Assembly (NCBI RefSeq): GCF_000018405.1
Contig: NC_009943.1
Coordinates: 1,367,001 to 1,431,000 of the forward strand
DNA: 64,000 nt
DNA from: Desulfosudis oleivorans Hxd3
GTDB lineage: Bacteria > Desulfobacterota > Desulfobacteria > Desulfobacterales > Desulfosudaceae
Direction of reading: 5' to 3'
Shown in pieces: positions 33,801 to 42,225 of the stretch; within the stretch, counting starts at the first letter, position 1, and each line of letters starts with the position of its first letter. Below the pieces are notes generated by a model. It was not told where the DNA came from, ran no database searches, and saw only the letters and a program-made list of their open reading frames with translations. The translations under genes and the position numbers were made by a program.

Positions 33801-34241
33801 TTTGACGCGGCGGTTGAAGCGGCCCGGCCCGCGGGCACGGACGCAACCGCTTTTTTTGATACCGTGGCCCTGGCCGCGGATGCCGATGCCGTTATGCCGG
33901 GTGTGGACCGGGTGCGGCTAATGACCCTGCACGCGGCCAAGGGCCTTGAGTTTGCCGTGGTGTTTGTGGCCGGCTGCGAAGAGGACCTGGTTCCGTTTTC
34001 GGGATATGGCGACAGGGCGACGGATATTGACGAGGAGCGGCGGCTTTTTTACGTGGCCATGACCCGGGCAAAAGAGCGGCTTTTTTTGACCTGGGCGAAA
34101 AACCGCACCCTTTACGGCAAAAGAAAGGCCTGCACCCTTTCCCGGTTCGTGGCGGATATCGAAGGCGACCTGAAGGAGCAGGCCGAGGTGGAAACAGGCA
34201 GGCCGCCCAAAGACGGGCATGTACAGATGGAACTGTTTTAA
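30843..34241 (+). CDS. PHP-domain / UvrD-family helicase fusion
   Basis: 1132 residues. Residues 1-~420 form a PHP phosphoesterase-like domain (DLHIHSAYSR metal ligands, TGDYTHP, ISNSDAHS) followed by a CPVCGKPL zinc-knuckle-like motif (~298) and a helix-hairpin-helix-like stretch (SELVGVGPKSKKV). From ~470 a superfamily 1 helicase follows: Walker A AGPGSGKTRT (~490), ITFTNRAAREM, VDEYQDVNH (~680), GDPDQAIYGFRGA, NYRSTQTI, LMTLHAAKGLEF and YVAMTRAKE. The helicase motifs look intact. The PHP part may hydrolyse phosphate esters at DNA ends; role inferred. A structured repeat starts 2 bases after the stop. Confidence 0.9.
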   Translation: MRYIADLHIHSAYSRATSSDLDFEHLYIWAQIKGITVLATGDYTHPAWFAQISEKLVPAEPGLFRLKDDLAKVCDAEVPAACRRPVRFVLSTEISNIYKKAGAVRKNHNLVFMPGLKAAARFNAKLGAIGNIQSDGRPILGMDARNLLETALEVSSDAFFVPAHVWTPWFSLFGSRSGFDAIEACFEDLTDQVFALETGLSSDPPMNWRVSGIDGRTLISNSDAHSPANLGREANLFDTELSYGAMIDAMKTGDPDRFLGTYEFFPEEGKYHLDGHRDCGIRLHPAQTRQHQGLCPVCGKPLTLGVLYRVEELADRDEGSLPAKSHPFYSIIPLPEIISELVGVGPKSKKVVQAYRSVLERLGPEFDILYRLPAEEIVQSGLPLLDVAVSRMREGKVTRSAGYDGAYGRVTLFSDGEIERLKGEQHLFAVPNAPAPAKQVPLVAAPRQASLFEAPDVVPAPVVAEPENITAGLSTAQLAAVNHGAGPMVIVAGPGSGKTRTITCRMAHLIQARQVPAGAVLAITFTNRAAREMADRLAAMLGGNTDLPFVSTFHGFCLGLLREQGGFDAVVLDEYDRRILAKTVLKRAAAGKADGLPGPDRLLDMIASAKQAMLGPGDDLSGVARETAPDLLATLYGDYQALLAENSGCDYEDLICRAVDLLEGHKDVRQTAQQRFVYIFVDEYQDVNHAQYRLIQALAPAGGNICVIGDPDQAIYGFRGASAAYFQTFETDYPGAARFFLEKNYRSTQTIVSAAYHVITGQDDDPGRVRVYSDIAGVPVVTVARLASERAEAVFAGRTIERMVGGLGFHSVDFGKAGYEAPAGLGFADFAVLCRTRRQTEVFADVLESAGIPCHVVSKQRIYAARGVGEAISLLRLAEGQATFIDLEKAGGVLYGATAAKKQAVISAWAKERNLPAAEVLAATERFPVPGLSQAAQRRLAGAARTVAELKARTGHLPVAGRLRFLIENMEPLATLVNGSKKNREAFDAAVEAARPAGTDATAFFDTVALAADADAVMPGVDRVRLMTLHAAKGLEFAVVFVAGCEEDLVPFSGYGDRATDIDEERRLFYVAMTRAKERLFLTWAKNRTLYGKRKACTLSRFVADIEGDLKEQAEVETGRPPKDGHVQMELF

Positions 34242-34242
34242 T

Positions 34243-34450
34243 GTCCTTTTCTTTGGCGCAAAGAAAAGGACCAAAAGAAACATGCCCTTGCAGCTTGGCC
34301 TCTGGCTCGCCACGCCACAGGCGTGGCTGCCCTCGCGCAAACGCTTTTTTTGGCGCGGTCAGGAACTCGTTCGCCCGCGGCGAACTCAGACAGCCTGACC
34401 GCTTTCTTCCGAAAAAAGCATTCGCGCTCGGCTGCGCTGCAACGGGCGGG
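34243..34450 (+). repeat. Structured dispersed element, copy A
   Basis: Helices: GTCCTTTTCTTTG/CAAAGAAAAGGAC (34243-34255/34259-34271, 3-base loop); TTGCAGC/GCTGCAA (34288/34436); GCCACGCC/GGCGTGGC (34309/34320); GCTTTTTT/AAAAAAGC (34343/34412); GCGGTCAGG/CCTGACCGC (34355/34394); GTTCGCC/GGCGAAC inside the last loop. Copies B, C and D differ by paired changes. It fills the gap before the next gene; the short frames across it are not credible proteins. Confidence 0.85.
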
Positions 34451-34505
34451 ACAACCGTTTCTGCCATTGAGGAGTGAAACGGCTAATGGAATAATGAGGA
34501 GCAAC

Positions 34506-34877
34506 ATGGAAGAGCGGATGATTGAGACAAAAACACTGGCCAACGGCCTTGAGATGAGCATCTATGACGCCTCCCGGAAAATAGCCGGAGACCGGTGGTA
34601 TGTGGTGCTGCTGGCCAGGGTGGTGGTGCCGGTGCGGGAGGGTTTCCTGGGGCAGGGCGCTGATGCCATGGACCCGGCCGATGTGCAAAAAGCCCTGGGA
34701 GAAATCGTGGTGTTTGAACAGCGGCGGGAGCGTAATTTTGTCGATGATAATGACAAAACAGCGGTGTTCGACAACCTTTACCAGACCTTTTCATCCGGTA
34801 CCGGTTCATATGTGGCCCATCCTGATTTCCCGGCGCGGTTTATCAAAAAACGGCTTTCAGAATGTTTGGCAGGATAG
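34506..34877 (+). CDS. Conserved hypothetical protein
   Basis: 123 residues from the ATG at 34506, chosen because GAGGAG lies 5 bases upstream; a longer frame would translate the repeat element. No signal peptide, membrane segment or recognised domain. It has an alpha/beta appearance (LANGLEMSIYDASRKIAGD, WYVVLLARVVVPV). Function unknown. Confidence 0.7.
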   Translation: MEERMIETKTLANGLEMSIYDASRKIAGDRWYVVLLARVVVPVREGFLGQGADAMDPADVQKALGEIVVFEQRRERNFVDDNDKTAVFDNLYQTFSSGTGSYVAHPDFPARFIKKRLSECLAG

Positions 34878-34955
34878 ATTTCCCGTGCTAAAATAATACA
34901 TCATTTATGAGATGGAAAATGGCGTCAACGGGACGATCAGGCGGCAGGTGACGGA

Positions 34956-35543
34956 ATGACACATTACAGGATCATAAGAGGGCCGGCAGGGCGGATGCTT
35001 CTGGCACTTCTTTTTGTTGTTGCCGGGCCGTCGTTTCTGAATGCCGATGTCTACAAGCACATCGACAAGGACGGTGTGCTCCATTTTACCGACCGGCCCG
35101 GGGGTGACGGATTTTATCTTTACCTGTCGGTGGACGAAAAGGGTTCCACCGCTTATGACCGATCCGACTATGACACCTGGATTCAGGAGGCGGCGGGAAA
35201 ATACCGGATCTCTTTCGGTCTGCTCAAGGCCCTGATCAAGGTGGAATCCAATTTCAACGCCCGGGCCGTCTCTCCGGCCGGCGCAAAGGGGCTGATGCAG
35301 ATCATGCCCCACAATTTCCGGGCACTCGATATTCGTGACCCCTTTGACCCCTACCAGAACATCATGGGCGGCGCCCGGTATCTTCGAGAAATGCTCAACC
35401 GGCATAACGGCAACCTGCAACTGGCCCTGGCCGCCTACAATGCCGGGCCCAATGCCGTGGCCCGGTATGGCCGCGTTCCTCCCTATACCGAGACCATGGA
35501 CTACGTCCGGAAGGTGATGAAGTATTATATCGTTTACAAATAA
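34956..35543 (+). CDS. Lytic transglycosylase (SLT domain) with N-terminal DUF4124-like segment
   Basis: 195 residues. A signal peptide or anchor (~13-30) is followed by DVYKHIDKDGVLHFTDRP, a DUF4124-like motif, and then an SLT catalytic domain: KVESNFNARAVSPAGAKGLMQIMP with the catalytic Glu, and ALAAYNAGPNAV. It cleaves peptidoglycan glycan strands in the periplasm. Single gene after the hypothetical at 34506. Confidence 0.9.
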   Translation: MTHYRIIRGPAGRMLLALLFVVAGPSFLNADVYKHIDKDGVLHFTDRPGGDGFYLYLSVDEKGSTAYDRSDYDTWIQEAAGKYRISFGLLKALIKVESNFNARAVSPAGAKGLMQIMPHNFRALDIRDPFDPYQNIMGGARYLREMLNRHNGNLQLALAAYNAGPNAVARYGRVPPYTETMDYVRKVMKYYIVYK

Positions 35544-35625
35544 ACGGTCGCCTTCCATCTCTCCCCCGGTTATTTCATCCGGCTGATTTTTGCCTCGAAA
35601 GGCCCGAAAAGCACCGGCAAACGCC

Positions 35626-35654
35626 TTGCAATCCGCCGGTCTCTGGACTACAAT
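35626..35654 (+). promoter_or_regulatory. Sigma-70 promoter of uppP
   Basis: TTGCAA (35626-35631), exactly 17 bases, TACAAT (35649-35654), 68 bases before the uppP start. Confidence 0.65.
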
Positions 35655-35722
35655 CAGCGCAATGATTTTTCGAAAAACGGCGGGGCTTTATCCGTAGCGA
35701 ACCGGAAGGATGGCAAAACGGG

Positions 35723-36544
35723 ATGGAACCGATTCAGGGCGTTGTGCTGGGCATCATTCAGGGGCTGACCGAGTTTCTGCCGGTGTCCAGCTCCGGTCAT
35801 CTGGTGCTGGTCCAGCACCTGTTCGGCATCACCGAACCGGCCCTCTTCTTTGACGTGAGCCTGCACATGGGCACCCTTCTGGCGGTGCTGATCGTCTTTC
35901 GCAAGGACCTCGGAATGATGGCGGTATCGGTGGGGCGGGGTATTGTCGCCATGTTCGGCGGCATTGCCCCCCGGTCCGACCGGGACGCCGAAGGGCTGAA
36001 ACTGGCGCTGCTGATCGTTGTGGGGTCGGTGCCGACAGCCATTCTGGGGCTCGGGCTCAAACAGGTAGACCACCTGTTTTTCTCCCTGCCCCTGGTGGGG
36101 GCCATGCTTCTGGTCACCGGCACCCTGTTGTGGCTGACCCGGGATCGGGACACCGGAGGCGTCGGCGTGTCCGGGTTTTCAAAGGGCCGTGCCTTCTGGA
36201 TCGGCATGGTCCAGGGGCTGGCCGTGCTGCCCGGCATCTCCAGGTCCGGGGCCACCATTGCCGCAGGGCTTTTTCTGGGGCTGGATCGGGCCACTGCGGC
36301 GCGGTTTTCTTTTCTGCTCTGCATTCCGGCCATTGTCGGCGCTGAACTGCTTTCCGCCGTAGACCTGTTTTCCGGGCATGCACGGCTGGATCTGGCCACG
36401 GTGCTGGGCTCCCTGACCGCGTTTGTCGTGGGCTATGGCGCATTGAAAGTGCTGATCCGGATTGTGCAGCAGGGCCGGTTCTATCTTTTTGCCCCGTACT
36501 GTTTCATTCTGGGTGGCGTGACGCTCTGGATCGGTATGAGGTAA
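35723..36544 (+). CDS. uppP: Undecaprenyl-diphosphatase
   Basis: 273 residues, about eight membrane segments. The BacA/UppP motifs GLTEFLPVSSSGHLVLVQ (~14) and PGISRSGATIAAGLFLGLDR (~172) are intact. It recycles the undecaprenyl carrier for peptidoglycan synthesis in the inner membrane. Preceded by a good promoter and followed by hexamer tract 5. Confidence 0.96.
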   Translation: MEPIQGVVLGIIQGLTEFLPVSSSGHLVLVQHLFGITEPALFFDVSLHMGTLLAVLIVFRKDLGMMAVSVGRGIVAMFGGIAPRSDRDAEGLKLALLIVVGSVPTAILGLGLKQVDHLFFSLPLVGAMLLVTGTLLWLTRDRDTGGVGVSGFSKGRAFWIGMVQGLAVLPGISRSGATIAAGLFLGLDRATAARFSFLLCIPAIVGAELLSAVDLFSGHARLDLATVLGSLTAFVVGYGALKVLIRIVQQGRFYLFAPYCFILGGVTLWIGMR

Positions 36545-36580
36545 AAGGGGCCGATGGGAGCAAGGCGGTTTTTTTTGAGG

Positions 36581-36613
36581 CGATTTTGATCCCGATCCCG
36601 ATAACGATTTCGG
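36581..36613. repeat. CGATNC hexamer tract 5
   Basis: GCGATTTTGATCCCGATCCC followed by GATAACGATTTCGG, 40 bases upstream of the phosphomannomutase start. Confidence 0.8.
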
Positions 36614-36653
36614 AAGAGGGAATATTTTTTAAAAGGACACAAGGAGGGACCTG

Positions 36654-37997
36654 ATGGACGCAAAAATTTTCAGGGAATATGACATTCGCGGCGTAGCCGG
36701 CACTGATCTTACTGAAGCCGACGTGCTGCTGATCGGCAAGGCCGCCGGCACCTACCTGCGGAACCACGGCAAGTCTTTTGCCGCCGTGGGCCGGGACTGC
36801 CGCCTGACCTCACCCTCCTACGCGGAGAAAATCATTGAGGGACTTCGGTCCACCGGGTGCGATGTGCTGGATCTGGGCATTTGTCCCACACCGGTGTTCT
36901 ATTTTGCCATTCACCATTTTAAAACCGGGGGCGGGGTCATGATAACGGCCAGCCACAACCCGCCCGAGTACAACGGGTTCAAGCTCTGCATCGATCTGGA
37001 TTCCATTCACGGCAAGGACATTTTAAAACTCAAGAAGATCATTGACTCAGGGGATTTTGTCTCCGGGTCCGGTTCCCTGGAGTCCGCCGATCCGGTGGCG
37101 CCCTACCGTCAATACGTGGAGTCCAACATCTCTATTTCGCGGAAGCTCAAGGTGGGGGTGGACGCCGGCAACGGCACGGCCGGCGTGGTGGCGGTGCCGG
37201 TTCTCAAGGCCCTGGGCTGCGAGGTCCATGACATTTACTGCGATATGGACGGCACCTTTCCCAACCACGAGGCCGACCCCACGGTGCTCAAGAACATGGC
37301 TGATCTCATCACCATGGTGCGCGAGAAAAAACTGGACGTGGGCATCGGGTATGACGGCGACGGGGACAGAATCGGCGTGGTGGATGAAAACGGTAACATT
37401 GTATACGGCGACAAGCTGATCATTCTGTTTGCCCGGGAGATCCTCTCCCGCAAACCCGGCGCGGTCTTTGTGTCCGAGGTCAAGTGTTCCAAGGTGATGT
37501 ACGACGACATTGAGAAGCACGGGGGCCGGGCCATCATGTGGAAAACCGGCCACTCCCTGATCAAGGCCAAGATGAAGGAAGAAAAAGCGGCCCTGGCCGG
37601 GGAGATGAGCGGCCATATCTTTTTTGCCGACCGGTACCTGGGCTATGACGACGCCATCTATTCCTCCTGTCGTCTGCTGGAGCTGATCGCCGACGCGGGC
37701 AACCCGATCTCCTCCCTGCTGTCCGACATTCCCAAAACATTTACCACCCCGGAAATCCGCGTGGAGTGCCCGGACGACAAGAAGTTTGACCTGGTAAAAA
37801 GGGTCACCGAGCATTTTCGAAAGACCCACAAGGTGGTGGACATCGACGGTGTGCGGGTGCTCTTTGACGACGGTTGGGGGCTGGTGCGGGCCTCCAACAC
37901 CCAGCCGGCCCTGGTGATGCGATTTGAAGCCATGTCCGAAGACCGGTTGGCCGAGATTCAAAAACTGGTGGAAGACGCGGTGGATCTCTTTAAATAG
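36654..37997 (+). CDS. Phosphomannomutase/phosphoglucomutase
   Basis: 447 residues, alpha-D-phosphohexomutase family. The phosphoserine loop TASHNPPEYNGFK (~100), metal loop GYDGDGDRIG (~231), sugar loop GEMSGHIFFADR and C-terminal phosphate-binding RASNTQPALVMRFEA are all present. It interconverts hexose 1- and 6-phosphates for polysaccharide or LPS precursors. ACAAGGAGG lies upstream of the ATG. It closely resembles AlgC-type bifunctional enzymes; the preferred sugar is not readable. Confidence 0.93.
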   Translation: MDAKIFREYDIRGVAGTDLTEADVLLIGKAAGTYLRNHGKSFAAVGRDCRLTSPSYAEKIIEGLRSTGCDVLDLGICPTPVFYFAIHHFKTGGGVMITASHNPPEYNGFKLCIDLDSIHGKDILKLKKIIDSGDFVSGSGSLESADPVAPYRQYVESNISISRKLKVGVDAGNGTAGVVAVPVLKALGCEVHDIYCDMDGTFPNHEADPTVLKNMADLITMVREKKLDVGIGYDGDGDRIGVVDENGNIVYGDKLIILFAREILSRKPGAVFVSEVKCSKVMYDDIEKHGGRAIMWKTGHSLIKAKMKEEKAALAGEMSGHIFFADRYLGYDDAIYSSCRLLELIADAGNPISSLLSDIPKTFTTPEIRVECPDDKKFDLVKRVTEHFRKTHKVVDIDGVRVLFDDGWGLVRASNTQPALVMRFEAMSEDRLAEIQKLVEDAVDLFK

Positions 37998-38013
37998 GCG
38001 ACTCTTTGCTTTT

Positions 38014-38060
38014 ATCCAAATCGGGATCGGTATCGGTATCGGAATCGCATCGATCTCGAC
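38014..38060. repeat. CGATNC hexamer tract 6
   Basis: Reverse orientation: ATCCAAATCGGGATCGGT followed by further ATCGGN units. It ends 16 bases before the ridA start. Confidence 0.85.
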
Positions 38061-38075
38061 TTTGATTATCACAGG

Positions 38076-38468
38076 ATGGCTACAGCCCTTATGGATTATA
38101 TATCAACAGACGCGGCGCCGGCGGCAGTGGGCCCTTATTCGCAGGCGGTCAAAAGCGGAAACCTGCTTTTCTGTTCCGGTTCGATCGGGCTGGTGCCCGG
38201 CGCGAAAATGCTGGCGGGAACCGATACGGCAAGCCAGGCCCGGCAGGCCCTGGAAAACATGGGCGCCGTGCTGAAGGCCGCCGGCCTGGGACCGGATCAG
38301 GTGGTTAAAACAACGATCTTTCTTGTGGACATGGCTGATTTTGCCCTGGTCAATGACATTTATGCCGGTTTTTTCGGGGGCCACAAGCCGGCCCGTTCCA
38401 CGGTCCAGGTGGCGGGCCTGCCCCTGGGGGCCCGTGTGGAGATTGAGTGTATGGCCGTCTTTTCATAA
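38076..38468 (+). CDS. ridA: RidA-family reactive intermediate deaminase
   Basis: 130 residues. Family motifs GPYSQAVKSGNLLFCSG, QARQALENMGAVLKAAG, VVKTTIFLVDMADF and ARVEIECMAV are present, including the conserved Arg before the acidic C-terminal strand. RidA hydrolyses enamine/imine intermediates released by PLP enzymes. The start is uncertain: there is no good Shine-Dalgarno at 38076, which sits next to the repeat. Confidence 0.88.
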   Translation: MATALMDYISTDAAPAAVGPYSQAVKSGNLLFCSGSIGLVPGAKMLAGTDTASQARQALENMGAVLKAAGLGPDQVVKTTIFLVDMADFALVNDIYAGFFGGHKPARSTVQVAGLPLGARVEIECMAVFS

Positions 38469-38499
38469 TCATGGCGGCTTATAGGGGCAGAAAAAGTAC

Positions 38500-39123
38500 A
38501 TGACAACACTGATTCAAAACGGCTTGCTGGTGCTGGCATCCGCCTCGCCGCGGCGTAAATACCTTCTGGAACAGGCAGGACTCTCTTTTACCGTTCAGGA
38601 AAGCAGCGTGGACGAAGCGGCTGAACCCTGGACCGGGAACCCGGAAAAATACACCACCACCCTGGCCCTGGCCAAGGCCAATGACGTGGCTGTCGCGCGG
38701 CCGGACAGCTGGGTGGTGGGGGCCGACACCATCGTGGTGATGGACGGCGACCTTCTGGGAAAGCCGGACTCCGTGGCCGATGCCCGGCGCATGCTGGGCC
38801 GGCTTTCCGGCGCCACGCACCGGGTCTATACCGGGTTTGCCGTGGTGTGCCGGAACAGGGACCATGTTTATACCGAGGTGGTGGAAAGCCAGGTGACCTT
38901 TAAACCACTTTTCAATGACGAGATAGAGTGGTATGTTTCCACCCGTGAACCTTATGATAAGGCCGGTGCGTACGCCATTCAGGGACTTGGAACCTTTTTC
39001 ATCCAATCCGTCAACGGCTCCTACACAAATGTTGTGGGGTTGCCTGTCTGTGAAGTGATGACCCATCTGCTGGCCCATAAGGTCGTCGGTCTTCCCCGTA
39101 CCGGGAAGCTCCAATCTACATGA
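38500..39123 (+). CDS. Maf-type nucleoside triphosphate pyrophosphatase
   Basis: 207 residues. Begins LVLASASPRRKYLLEQAG, the Maf signature, with VVGADTIVVMDGDLLGKP and EPYDKAGAYAIQGLG further on. Maf enzymes hydrolyse non-canonical or canonical dNTP/NTPs to monophosphates. Downstream of ridA by 31 bases and followed 15 bases later by the radical SAM gene. Confidence 0.93.
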   Translation: MTTLIQNGLLVLASASPRRKYLLEQAGLSFTVQESSVDEAAEPWTGNPEKYTTTLALAKANDVAVARPDSWVVGADTIVVMDGDLLGKPDSVADARRMLGRLSGATHRVYTGFAVVCRNRDHVYTEVVESQVTFKPLFNDEIEWYVSTREPYDKAGAYAIQGLGTFFIQSVNGSYTNVVGLPVCEVMTHLLAHKVVGLPRTGKLQST

Positions 39124-39138
39124 CAAAGGTGTTCTAAA

Positions 39139-40458
39139 ATGAAAAAGCTGTTGCTGGTTCTGCCCCGCCATGAGCAGGGGTTCTGGGGCCATGTTTCCAA
39201 ATCCGGCAAGGCGGGAATGGTCCGGTTGAGCCTGTCCACTGTGGCGGCCCTGACCCCGGACCACTGGCAGGTGGAGATTCTCGACTCACGGGTGACGCCG
39301 GTGAATTATGACGCACCGGTGGACCTGGTGGGGATCACCGCCTTTACCGCCGAGATTCCCAGCGCCTATAAAATCGCCGACGGCTTTCGGCAAAAGGGCA
39401 CCCCCGTGGTCATGGGCGGGTTTCACGTGTCGGCCCTGCCGGACGAGGCCCTTGAACATGCCGACAGCGTGGTGGTGGGCGAGGCCGAGCCGGTGTGGAA
39501 GCGAGTGCTGGCCGATGTCGAAGCAGGGCACCTGCAACCGGTTTACAAGGCCGAACGGGTAGTTGACATGAACCACATGGCCGTTCCCTGCCGCCACCTG
39601 CTGAGCCGAGACATGTATTCCACCGGGTTTTACACCATTCAGGCGACCCGGGGGTGCCCCTACAACTGTGAGTACTGCGCGGTCTCCGCCTTTTTCGGGC
39701 GGACCTACCGGACCCGGCCCGTTGACCAGGTGATCGAAGAGATCAAAGGGTTTGACACGAAAAATTTCTTTTTCGTGGACGACAACATCACCGGCAAGGT
39801 CGATTATGCCAAAAAACTTTTTCGCGCGCTGACACCCTTAAAGCGTACCTGGGGGGGGCAGACCGCCATCACCATCGCCAAGGACGAGGAGCTGCTCTCC
39901 CTGTACGCGAAAAGCGGGGGGCAGTATGCGTTTATCGGGTTTGAATCGCTGTCTGAAAAAAATCTTGCCCGCATGAACAAGTCCTGGAATTCACCGGAGA
40001 CCTATGTGAAGGCGATCGCCAAGATTCATAAAAAGGGCATCAACATTCTGGGCAGCTTTATCTTCGGCCTGGATGATGATGATCCGGGCGTGTTTCAGCG
40101 CACCGTGGAGTTTGTTCGCAAAAGCAAGATTGACGCGGCCCAGTTTCATATTCTGACCCCTTTTCCCGGCACGCGGCTTTTTGATAAGATGGCCGCGGAC
40201 GGCCGTATCACCAGCCGGGACTGGGGCCGGTACCACACCAGCGATGTGGTGTTTTCCCCGTCCGCCATGAGCGCGGAGGAGCTTCAGAACGGTTACTGGT
40301 GGGCCTTTCGCAAAAGCTATTCCATCGCCAACACCTTAAAACGGTGCCTGCGAAGCCCGCGCAATATCAAGTCCCGGGTGGCCCTGAACCTGGGTTATCG
40401 GAAAAAAGCCATGCAGATGCCGAACCCGGATATCCATAAAATTTTTCAACATTCCTGA
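39139..40458 (+). CDS. B12-binding-domain radical SAM protein
   Basis: 439 residues. Residues 1-~150 resemble a cobalamin-binding domain (LVGITAFTAEIPSAYKIAD, VVMGGFHVSALPDEAL, VVGEAE). The radical SAM cluster motif is CPYNCEYC (~174), followed by FFVDDNI and FGLDDDDPGVF. The C-terminal ~80 residues look like the usual accessory region. It could be a methyltransferase or a cyclase; the substrate is unknown. Confidence 0.85.
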   Translation: MKKLLLVLPRHEQGFWGHVSKSGKAGMVRLSLSTVAALTPDHWQVEILDSRVTPVNYDAPVDLVGITAFTAEIPSAYKIADGFRQKGTPVVMGGFHVSALPDEALEHADSVVVGEAEPVWKRVLADVEAGHLQPVYKAERVVDMNHMAVPCRHLLSRDMYSTGFYTIQATRGCPYNCEYCAVSAFFGRTYRTRPVDQVIEEIKGFDTKNFFFVDDNITGKVDYAKKLFRALTPLKRTWGGQTAITIAKDEELLSLYAKSGGQYAFIGFESLSEKNLARMNKSWNSPETYVKAIAKIHKKGINILGSFIFGLDDDDPGVFQRTVEFVRKSKIDAAQFHILTPFPGTRLFDKMAADGRITSRDWGRYHTSDVVFSPSAMSAEELQNGYWWAFRKSYSIANTLKRCLRSPRNIKSRVALNLGYRKKAMQMPNPDIHKIFQHS

Positions 40459-40505
40459 ATGCGATTTCCGGGTTGAGGCGGCGATGTATGGAATAGGGAT
40501 GTGAC

Positions 40506-41189
40506 GTGAAGGACAAGCTGGAACAGATAAGAGAACGGATTCAAGCCGCAACCGAGGCGTGCGGCCGGGATCCGGCAACCGTCCGGCTGGTGGCGGTAAG
40601 CAAGACCCAGCCGGTTTCCCGTATCGCGGAGGCCATTGCCGCCGGCGCCACCGACCTGGGTGAAAACTACATTCAGGAAGCCAAAGAGAAAATCGAATCC
40701 CTGGCCGGCCATTCGGTCTGCTGGCATTTTATCGGCCACCTTCAATCCAACAAGGCAAAAATCGCGGTGTCCCTGTTTGACTGGATTCATACCGTGGATT
40801 CGGTCAAGCTGGCCGCGGAGATCGACAAGCACGCGGCCAAACTGGGGAAAGTCCAGAAAATTCTCATCCAGGTCAACACCGGGCAGGAAAGGTCCAAATC
40901 GGGGGTGGCCCCCGAAGACATGGCCGGCCTGGTGACCGAGATCAGCCGGTTCGCGCACGTTACCGTTCAGGGTCTGATGGCCATCCCCCCGTTTTACGCC
41001 GATCCCGAGGCGGTGCGGCCCCATTTTAAAAAGCTGCGCATGCTGCGGGACGCGATTGAAAAACAGCAAATTCCCAATGTTGTCATGGAAGAACTCTCCA
41101 TGGGCATGAGCGGCGATTTTGATGCGGCTATCGCGGAAGGGGCCACCATGGTCCGCATCGGCACGGCCATATTCGGAGCCCGGCAATGA
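40506..41189 (+). CDS. YggS-family PLP-binding protein (PLP homeostasis)
   Basis: 227 residues, full length. VRLVAVSKTQP holds the PLP-binding Lys; GENYIQEAKEK, WHFIGHLQSNK, HTVDSVKLA and ELSMGMSGDFDAAI are all typical. The protein binds PLP without known catalysis and controls its supply. The stop overlaps the queH start by 4 bases. Confidence 0.94.
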   Translation: MKDKLEQIRERIQAATEACGRDPATVRLVAVSKTQPVSRIAEAIAAGATDLGENYIQEAKEKIESLAGHSVCWHFIGHLQSNKAKIAVSLFDWIHTVDSVKLAAEIDKHAAKLGKVQKILIQVNTGQERSKSGVAPEDMAGLVTEISRFAHVTVQGLMAIPPFYADPEAVRPHFKKLRMLRDAIEKQQIPNVVMEELSMGMSGDFDAAIAEGATMVRIGTAIFGARQ

Positions 41190-41719
41190 AGGTCCTGATT
41201 CACATCTGCTGCGCGCCCTGTTCCATCTATCCGGTACGGGTGCTGCGGGAAGCGGGCATGGAGGTAATGGGGTTTTTCTACCGGTATAACATTCACCCCT
41301 TTACCGAGTGTCTGAAACGGGAGAATGCCCTGAAAGACTATACCCCGTCCATTGACCTGCCCGTGATCTATCAGCAGGGCTACGACATCGAGCAGTTTTT
41401 TCGCAGCGCGGTTTACCGGGAGTCCCGGCGGTGCCTGGGCTGCTACCACGAACGGCTCAGGACCACGGCCCGCATGGCCAAAAAGGGAAAATTCGACGCG
41501 TTCACCTCAACGCTTCTTTACAGCAAGTTTCAGAACCACGAGGCCATTCGGGAGATCGGCGAATCCGAGGGCAAAGCCGCGGGCGTGCCGTTTTATTACC
41601 AGGATTTTCGTGACGGGTGGAAAGAGGGCATTGCCGTGTCAAAGGAGCTGGGCATGTACCGCCAGCAGTACTGCGGCTGCATCTACAGCGAAAAGGAGCG
41701 GTACTACGACAAGTCGTAA
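41186..41719 (+). CDS. queH: Epoxyqueuosine reductase QueH
   Basis: 177 residues, DUF208 family. The N-terminal HICCAPCSIYPV and internal CLGCYHERL plus QYCGCIYSEKERY give the paired cysteines that bind the 4Fe-4S cluster and a second metal. It performs the last step of queuosine synthesis in tRNA and is the non-B12 alternative to QueG. Translationally coupled to the yggS-like gene. It converges with the minus-strand DUF456 gene. Confidence 0.93.
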   Translation: MKVLIHICCAPCSIYPVRVLREAGMEVMGFFYRYNIHPFTECLKRENALKDYTPSIDLPVIYQQGYDIEQFFRSAVYRESRRCLGCYHERLRTTARMAKKGKFDAFTSTLLYSKFQNHEAIREIGESEGKAAGVPFYYQDFRDGWKEGIAVSKELGMYRQQYCGCIYSEKERYYDKS

Positions 41720-41730
41720 GAAAGAAGGGC

Positions 41731-42216
41731 TCAGAACATCTCTTTAAGATAGAAAAAAAGCACCGTGATGCAGTAGGCCAGCTTGAGGGCCATGCCCACG
41801 ATGTTGCCCACCACCACGCCCCACCCGGCACGCAGGGCAAGGCTTGTCGTTTTGCCGGCCACCATCTCGCCGATCACCGCGCCTGCCACGGCTCCCAGGA
41901 AAATACCAAAGGGCGGAAAAATAAAAAGGCCGATCAGCATGCCGCCGGCAGACCCCCATATCCCCGCCTTTGTGGCCCCGTACCGCCGGGCCCCGGCAAT
42001 GGAGGCCACGTAATCCAGCACCACGGAGAGCAGGACCGCCAGCACCCCCATGACCACCAGAAAGGTAAGGCCAAAGGGCTGCCACTCTTTTGCCATGCTG
42101 AGAAGGATCAGGGCCAGATAGCTTAACACCGGGCCGGGCACCACCGGCAGCAGGCAGCCGGCAATACCGGCCAGTGCCAGCAGAATACCGAGAATGATCA
42201 AAGTAACGGATGCCAT
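41731..42216 (-). CDS. DUF456 membrane protein
   Basis: 161 residues, four to five hydrophobic segments with the DUF456 glycine-rich hairpin (GATKAGIWGSAGGMLIGLF, GAVAGAVIGEMVAG). Function unknown. It starts 9 bases after the nitronate-monooxygenase-like gene and is likely the last gene of that operon. Confidence 0.85.
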   Translation of the reverse strand: MASVTLIILGILLALAGIAGCLLPVVPGPVLSYLALILLSMAKEWQPFGLTFLVVMGVLAVLLSVVLDYVASIAGARRYGATKAGIWGSAGGMLIGLFIFPPFGIFLGAVAGAVIGEMVAGKTTSLALRAGWGVVVGNIVGMALKLAYCITVLFFYLKEMF

Positions 42217-42225
42217 GATAAAACC

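Noticed and set aside
34241-34477. Short proteins across the structured element copies
   Set aside because: Frames run through the hairpins in all copies and both strands and differ between copies; helices, not codons, are conserved.
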